Shown one piece after another: positions 61,676 to 64,000 of a DNA stretch of 64,000 nt. The stretch comes from SIG307 sp045596385 (GTDB taxonomy: Bacteria > Bacillota > Clostridia > Lachnospirales > Lachnospiraceae), in assembly GCA_045596385.1 (NCBI GenBank), contig JAZOCC010000015.1:1-64000 (forward strand), written 5' to 3'. A model generated the notes under the pieces. It was not told the origin of the DNA. It saw only the letters and a list, made by a program, of their open reading frames with translations, and searched no databases. How positions within the stretch are numbered: the first letter of the stretch is position 1; the number at the start of each line of letters is the position of its first letter. The position numbers and the translations under genes were made by a program.

Positions 61676-62086
61676 ATGCGCGCCCCACTCTTGCTTGCCG
61701 GCACAAAAAATAAGTCGATCCTTTATATTTTCTTCTTACCGGATATCGATGCGCCGATGTTTTTTGCATTATCCCCTTTTCTCATACTCCGGATAGAGTC
61801 TTTCTAATTACTTCACCACACGAGCCAACAAGTGACGCAACCGCCCTGATGCGGCATCCATGCCTTATGGCGGGCTCGCCCGGCCCTCCTGTCCGTGCGT
61901 TGCTGACAGGTAGCCGAAGTAATAAGAAAGTCTACTATCCTACGTAAAGTTCAAAGTGAATAATGCAAAAGACACCGGCCATATGCAAAATAACGTAAAA
62001 GAAAATATAAAGGACCGACTTTTGTGCATCTGCAAGGACTACGCAAGAGTTCGCCACACCCGATGCCTGCGCGCATCTTAATGCAA
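61659..62086. repeat. Element C: nested inverted-repeat element or structured RNA after spoIIR
   Basis: About 430 bases organised as nested inverted pairs: a terminal hairpin at 61659-61686 (GGGG, GCAT, GATGC, CCCC); a 21-base pair at 61712-61732 and 62001-62021 with one mismatch; TTTTGCATTAT and ATAATGCAAAA (about 61762 and 61960); and an inner pair at 61791-61814 and 61916-61940. The right end resembles the left end of element A in inverse (GGCGAACTCTTGCG). The inner motif (CTTTCTAATT, then AATAAGAAAG, ATCCT) is shared with element B. No ORF spans it. Confidence 0.75.
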
Positions 62087-62120
62087 CAGCTCTGCTGCTT
62101 TTCAAGAATCATTGTTTCCG

Positions 62121-62987
62121 TTATTCGCCCATCATCTTCTGCTCGTACGGATTATCCGAGGTAGCATCAAAACCCGGCAGCAAATACTCCTCCTTCATGT
62201 ACTCATGAATATCTAAGTCCAGGAAATAATTGCAGAACATGATTCCCACATAGGTAATCTTCATTTCCCCGGACTCCGGCACCATGGCATATACAAAACC
62301 GTAATAGCGATCCTTGTCCATTGCCACCAACTCATACCCTTCCGGCTCGCCCGTAACGGAATAGAGTCCTTCATAGTCCTCCACACCTATGATCTGCAAC
62401 CGATTCAGTTCTTTCCCGTAAGCCTCTGCATCTTTGTATTCTACCGTCAGATACGACACGTACTGCGGGTCCCACGGATTATAGTACACATACTGAAAAT
62501 CCTGTACATACATTTGCGGAGTAATCTTTTCCGGAAAAATAACAAACTGTCCGGTGCGGGGTTTTCCGTATTCCATGTTGCAATCCATTCCGATATATTC
62601 GGAATACTTTGCCACATCATCATACACCTGTACCTTCGTGGTTGCGGAATCGAGTACTAAAAGGCCGATTACACCAAACACCATCAATACTTTTGCAAGA
62701 AGAAAAATCCCCCCGGCACCGATTACAATTCCTAAGATCAGAAAAATCTTTTTCGACCTGGACCACTTTTTCTTTACTTTTTTTACAGAATCATTTTGTC
62801 GATTCTTGAACTCCTCCGACTGCACCAGTTCCTCTGTTTTTCCCTCTTCCTTCATATCGTCATAGACCTGTTTGCAAGCCTCGCACTCCGCCATATGTTC
62901 TTCCACCAGCCCCGCACTGTCACCGCTACACGCTTTATCCACATATAAAGGCAACAAATCCTGTATTACCTCACATGATAGTCTCAT
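62121..62987 (-). CDS. Anti-sigma factor with zinc-finger domain
   Basis: A 288-residue membrane protein. The N-terminal zf-HC2 type domain (LSCEVIQDLLPLYVDKACSGDSAGLVEEHMAECEACKQVY) has the His-x3-Cys-x2-Cys anti-sigma zinc motif. One transmembrane helix follows (IFLILGIVIGAGGIFLLAKVLMVFGVIGLLV), and the outside part (about 125-288) is a sensor-like domain unique to this subgroup. Such proteins hold their partner ECF sigma at the membrane until an envelope signal arrives. It overlaps the sigma gene by four bases, so the pair is coupled. Confidence 0.88.
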   Translation of the reverse strand: MRLSCEVIQDLLPLYVDKACSGDSAGLVEEHMAECEACKQVYDDMKEEGKTEELVQSEEFKNRQNDSVKKVKKKWSRSKKIFLILGIVIGAGGIFLLAKVLMVFGVIGLLVLDSATTKVQVYDDVAKYSEYIGMDCNMEYGKPRTGQFVIFPEKITPQMYVQDFQYVYYNPWDPQYVSYLTVEYKDAEAYGKELNRLQIIGVEDYEGLYSVTGEPEGYELVAMDKDRYYGFVYAMVPESGEMKITYVGIMFCNYFLDLDIHEYMKEEYLLPGFDATSDNPYEQKMMGE

Positions 62988-63463
62988 CCCAGTTCCTCCT
63001 TAATCCTCTGTTTTGCGCGGTAAAAAGTCACCCGTGCCCAGCTTTCCGTTTTTCCGTGAATCGCTCCGATTTCTTTAAACGATAATTCTCCGAAGGTCCT
63101 CATCCAGAAAACTTCCTTATATGGTTCTTCCAAAGTATGTAATATCAAATGAATCTCCCGTGCCGTATCCTTATCCACCGCACGGCTCTCCGGGTTATCC
63201 TTTGCCGGAACACTTTCCCAATCCTCTATGCTCTCGTACTTCTTCTTTTTGCAATGATTATAAAAATTATTCTTTGCGATTTGAAGCATCCACGTCCCGA
63301 TACTGCTCTTCCCCTCAAAGGTATCAATCTTTTTCAGGACCTTAAAGAAGGTTTCCTGGGTAATTTCTTCCGCCAGTTCCGGGTCTTTGCACAAATCCAG
63401 CAAATATAGAAATACCTGTCGATAGTACGTCCTATAAAGCTCATCAAAATCCGCCAAGGTCAC
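62984..63463 (-). CDS. ECF-subfamily RNA polymerase sigma factor
   Basis: A 159-residue sigma-70 ECF protein. Region 2 is LYRTYYRQVFLYLLDLCKDPELAEEITQETFFKV, with the FEGKSSIGTWMLQIAKNNF end. Region 4 is FWMRTFGELSFKEIGAIHGKTESWARVTFYRAKQRI, a helix-turn-helix for -35 recognition. It is encoded first, with its anti-sigma factor overlapping by four bases. Upstream TGTAAC and TGTC boxes suggest it transcribes its own operon. The regulon is unknown, but envelope stress is typical for this type. GGGGAGGTGACC precedes the start. Confidence 0.92.
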   Translation of the reverse strand: MTLADFDELYRTYYRQVFLYLLDLCKDPELAEEITQETFFKVLKKIDTFEGKSSIGTWMLQIAKNNFYNHCKKKKYESIEDWESVPAKDNPESRAVDKDTAREIHLILHTLEEPYKEVFWMRTFGELSFKEIGAIHGKTESWARVTFYRAKQRIKEELG

Positions 63464-63489
63464 CTCCCCTTTCTTTCGTTCTGTATATT

Positions 63490-63516
63490 AGACAACACAA
63501 TATCCGATTCGTTACA
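63490..63516 (-). promoter_or_regulatory. Possible ECF-type autoregulatory promoter
   Basis: On the minus strand TGTAAC (plus 63511-63516) and, 16 bases on, TGTCTA (plus 63490-63495) resemble ECF sigma promoters (TGAAAC/TGTAAC with CGTC-type -10). It lies about 27 bases before the sigma gene. Confidence 0.45.
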
Positions 63517-63532
63517 AAAAATTTCAAAAAGT

Positions 63533-63561
63533 TTGCAAAACCGCCTTCCATGGTATATAAT
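63533..63561 (+). promoter_or_regulatory. Promoter of ispE
   Basis: TTGCAA at 63533-63538 and TATAAT at 63556-63561 are exactly 17 bases apart, about 38 bases before the start codon. Confidence 0.8.
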
Positions 63562-63598
63562 CACCATAATAAAAGAAGCTTTTACGAAAGGAGCTTTT

Positions 63599-64000
63599 AT
63601 GAACGCCATTTTATCCACGCACACTGCGTATGCTTACGCTAAAATCAATCTTTCCCTGGACATTCTCGGTACCCTGCCGAGCGGTTACCATGAGGTCCAG
63701 ATGATTATGCAGTCCTTACAACTGCACGATACAATTACACTTAACATCAGCAACACCCCGGGGATTACCATGACCTGCAGCGATACTTCTCTTCCGGTAG
63801 ACGAGCGTAACCTTGCCTACCGTGCGGCAGTATCCTTTTGTGAGGCATACCATATCTCCGACGGAATCGCCTTGCATCTGGAGAAGAAAATCCCGGTTGC
63901 CGCAGGGCTGGCAGGAGGAAGCTCCGATGCCGCTGCCGTATTGCGGGGCTTAAATGAAATGTACGAATGTCCGGCAAATGCCGATGCGCTGGCCTCGCTG
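63599..64000 (+). CDS. ispE: 4-diphosphocytidyl-2-C-methyl-D-erythritol kinase, 3' end outside the window
   Basis: The first 134 codons of a GHMP kinase of the non-mevalonate isoprenoid pathway. The N-terminus AYAKINLSLDILGTLPSGYHEV is the IspE substrate motif, and KIPVAAGLAGGSSDAAAVLRGLNEMY is the GHMP phosphate-binding loop. It phosphorylates CDP-methylerythritol. AAAGGAG precedes the ATG at 63599. It is cut by the right edge of the window; nothing unusual in the visible part. Presence indicates the MEP pathway in this organism. Confidence 0.93.
   Translation, partial: MNAILSTHTAYAYAKINLSLDILGTLPSGYHEVQMIMQSLQLHDTITLNISNTPGITMTCSDTSLPVDERNLAYRAAVSFCEAYHISDGIALHLEKKIPVAAGLAGGSSDAAAVLRGLNEMYECPANADALASL

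Noticed and set aside
1..64000. tRNA, rRNA, CRISPR arrays or replication origin
   Set aside because: No cloverleaf, rRNA-like, regularly spaced repeat or DnaA-box cluster was seen on reading either strand; a tool scan would be more sensitive.

Overview
The window looks like chromosome from a spore-forming, low-to-mid GC Firmicute of the class Clostridia, most likely a Lachnospiraceae-type anaerobe. The evidence is the cotJ operon, an alpha/beta-type SASP, SpoIID/LytB and SpoIIR proteins, the clostridial order dgt-dnaG-rpoD-trmK, an ileS T-box leader, strong AGGAGG ribosome sites, and long secreted proteins with Thr/Pro linkers and cadherin-like or Ig-like domains.

Layout. (1) 1-4802 is the right part of an integrated element: a partial IS30-family transposase, an XRE regulator, a 59-aa ORF and a large serine recombinase. 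Its right edge lies inside cotJC, of which only 63 codons remain here. (2) 4803-6136 is the cotJABC operon plus a SASP gene. (3) 6205-18473 is a run of minus-strand genes: YihY-type membrane protein, SpoIID/LytB protein, amino-acid ABC permease and binding protein, PQQ-type beta-propeller lipoprotein-like protein, radA, clpC, a GntR regulator and a cohesin/cadherin-like surface protein. (4) 18489-24529 holds a large SH3-repeat glucosaminidase and an O-antigen-ligase-like membrane protein. (5) 24716-31564 is the most striking locus: a zinc-ribbon tyrosine recombinase, a promoterless 5'-truncated surface-protein gene, a bidirectional terminator, and a convergent intact homologue with promoter and signal peptide. 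The two homologues share an inverted recombinase-like core site at the equivalent codon. This is the arrangement of a DNA-inversion switch that exchanges C-terminal modules of a secreted protein. (6) 31894-46859 is mostly housekeeping: thrC, SleB-type hydrolase, an AP2-domain protein, rnpB, a TGS/uridine-kinase-like protein, trmK, rpoD, dnaG, dgt, glgP and a DUF554 protein. (7) 46925-50640 is ileS with its T-box leader. A long palindromic element sits between leader and gene. (8) 50685-52325 is an unrecognised four-gene operon. (9) 52600-64000 carries pncB, a VanY-type carboxypeptidase, plsC, small conserved genes, a LacI-like/LytTR regulator divergent from an esterase, spoIIR behind a sigma-F-like promoter, an ECF sigma/anti-sigma pair and the start of ispE.

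Two DNA-rearrangement systems are therefore visible: a probable surface-protein inversion switch, and a serine-recombinase element interrupting a spore-coat gene (a skin-like arrangement). In addition, three intergenic spaces (43120-43436, 50111-50342, 61659-62086) hold long nested inverted repeats. Two of these share a core motif and two share their ends, suggesting a family of structured RNA or palindromic mobile elements. No tRNA, CRISPR array or replication origin was seen. All product names rest on motif recognition by eye.
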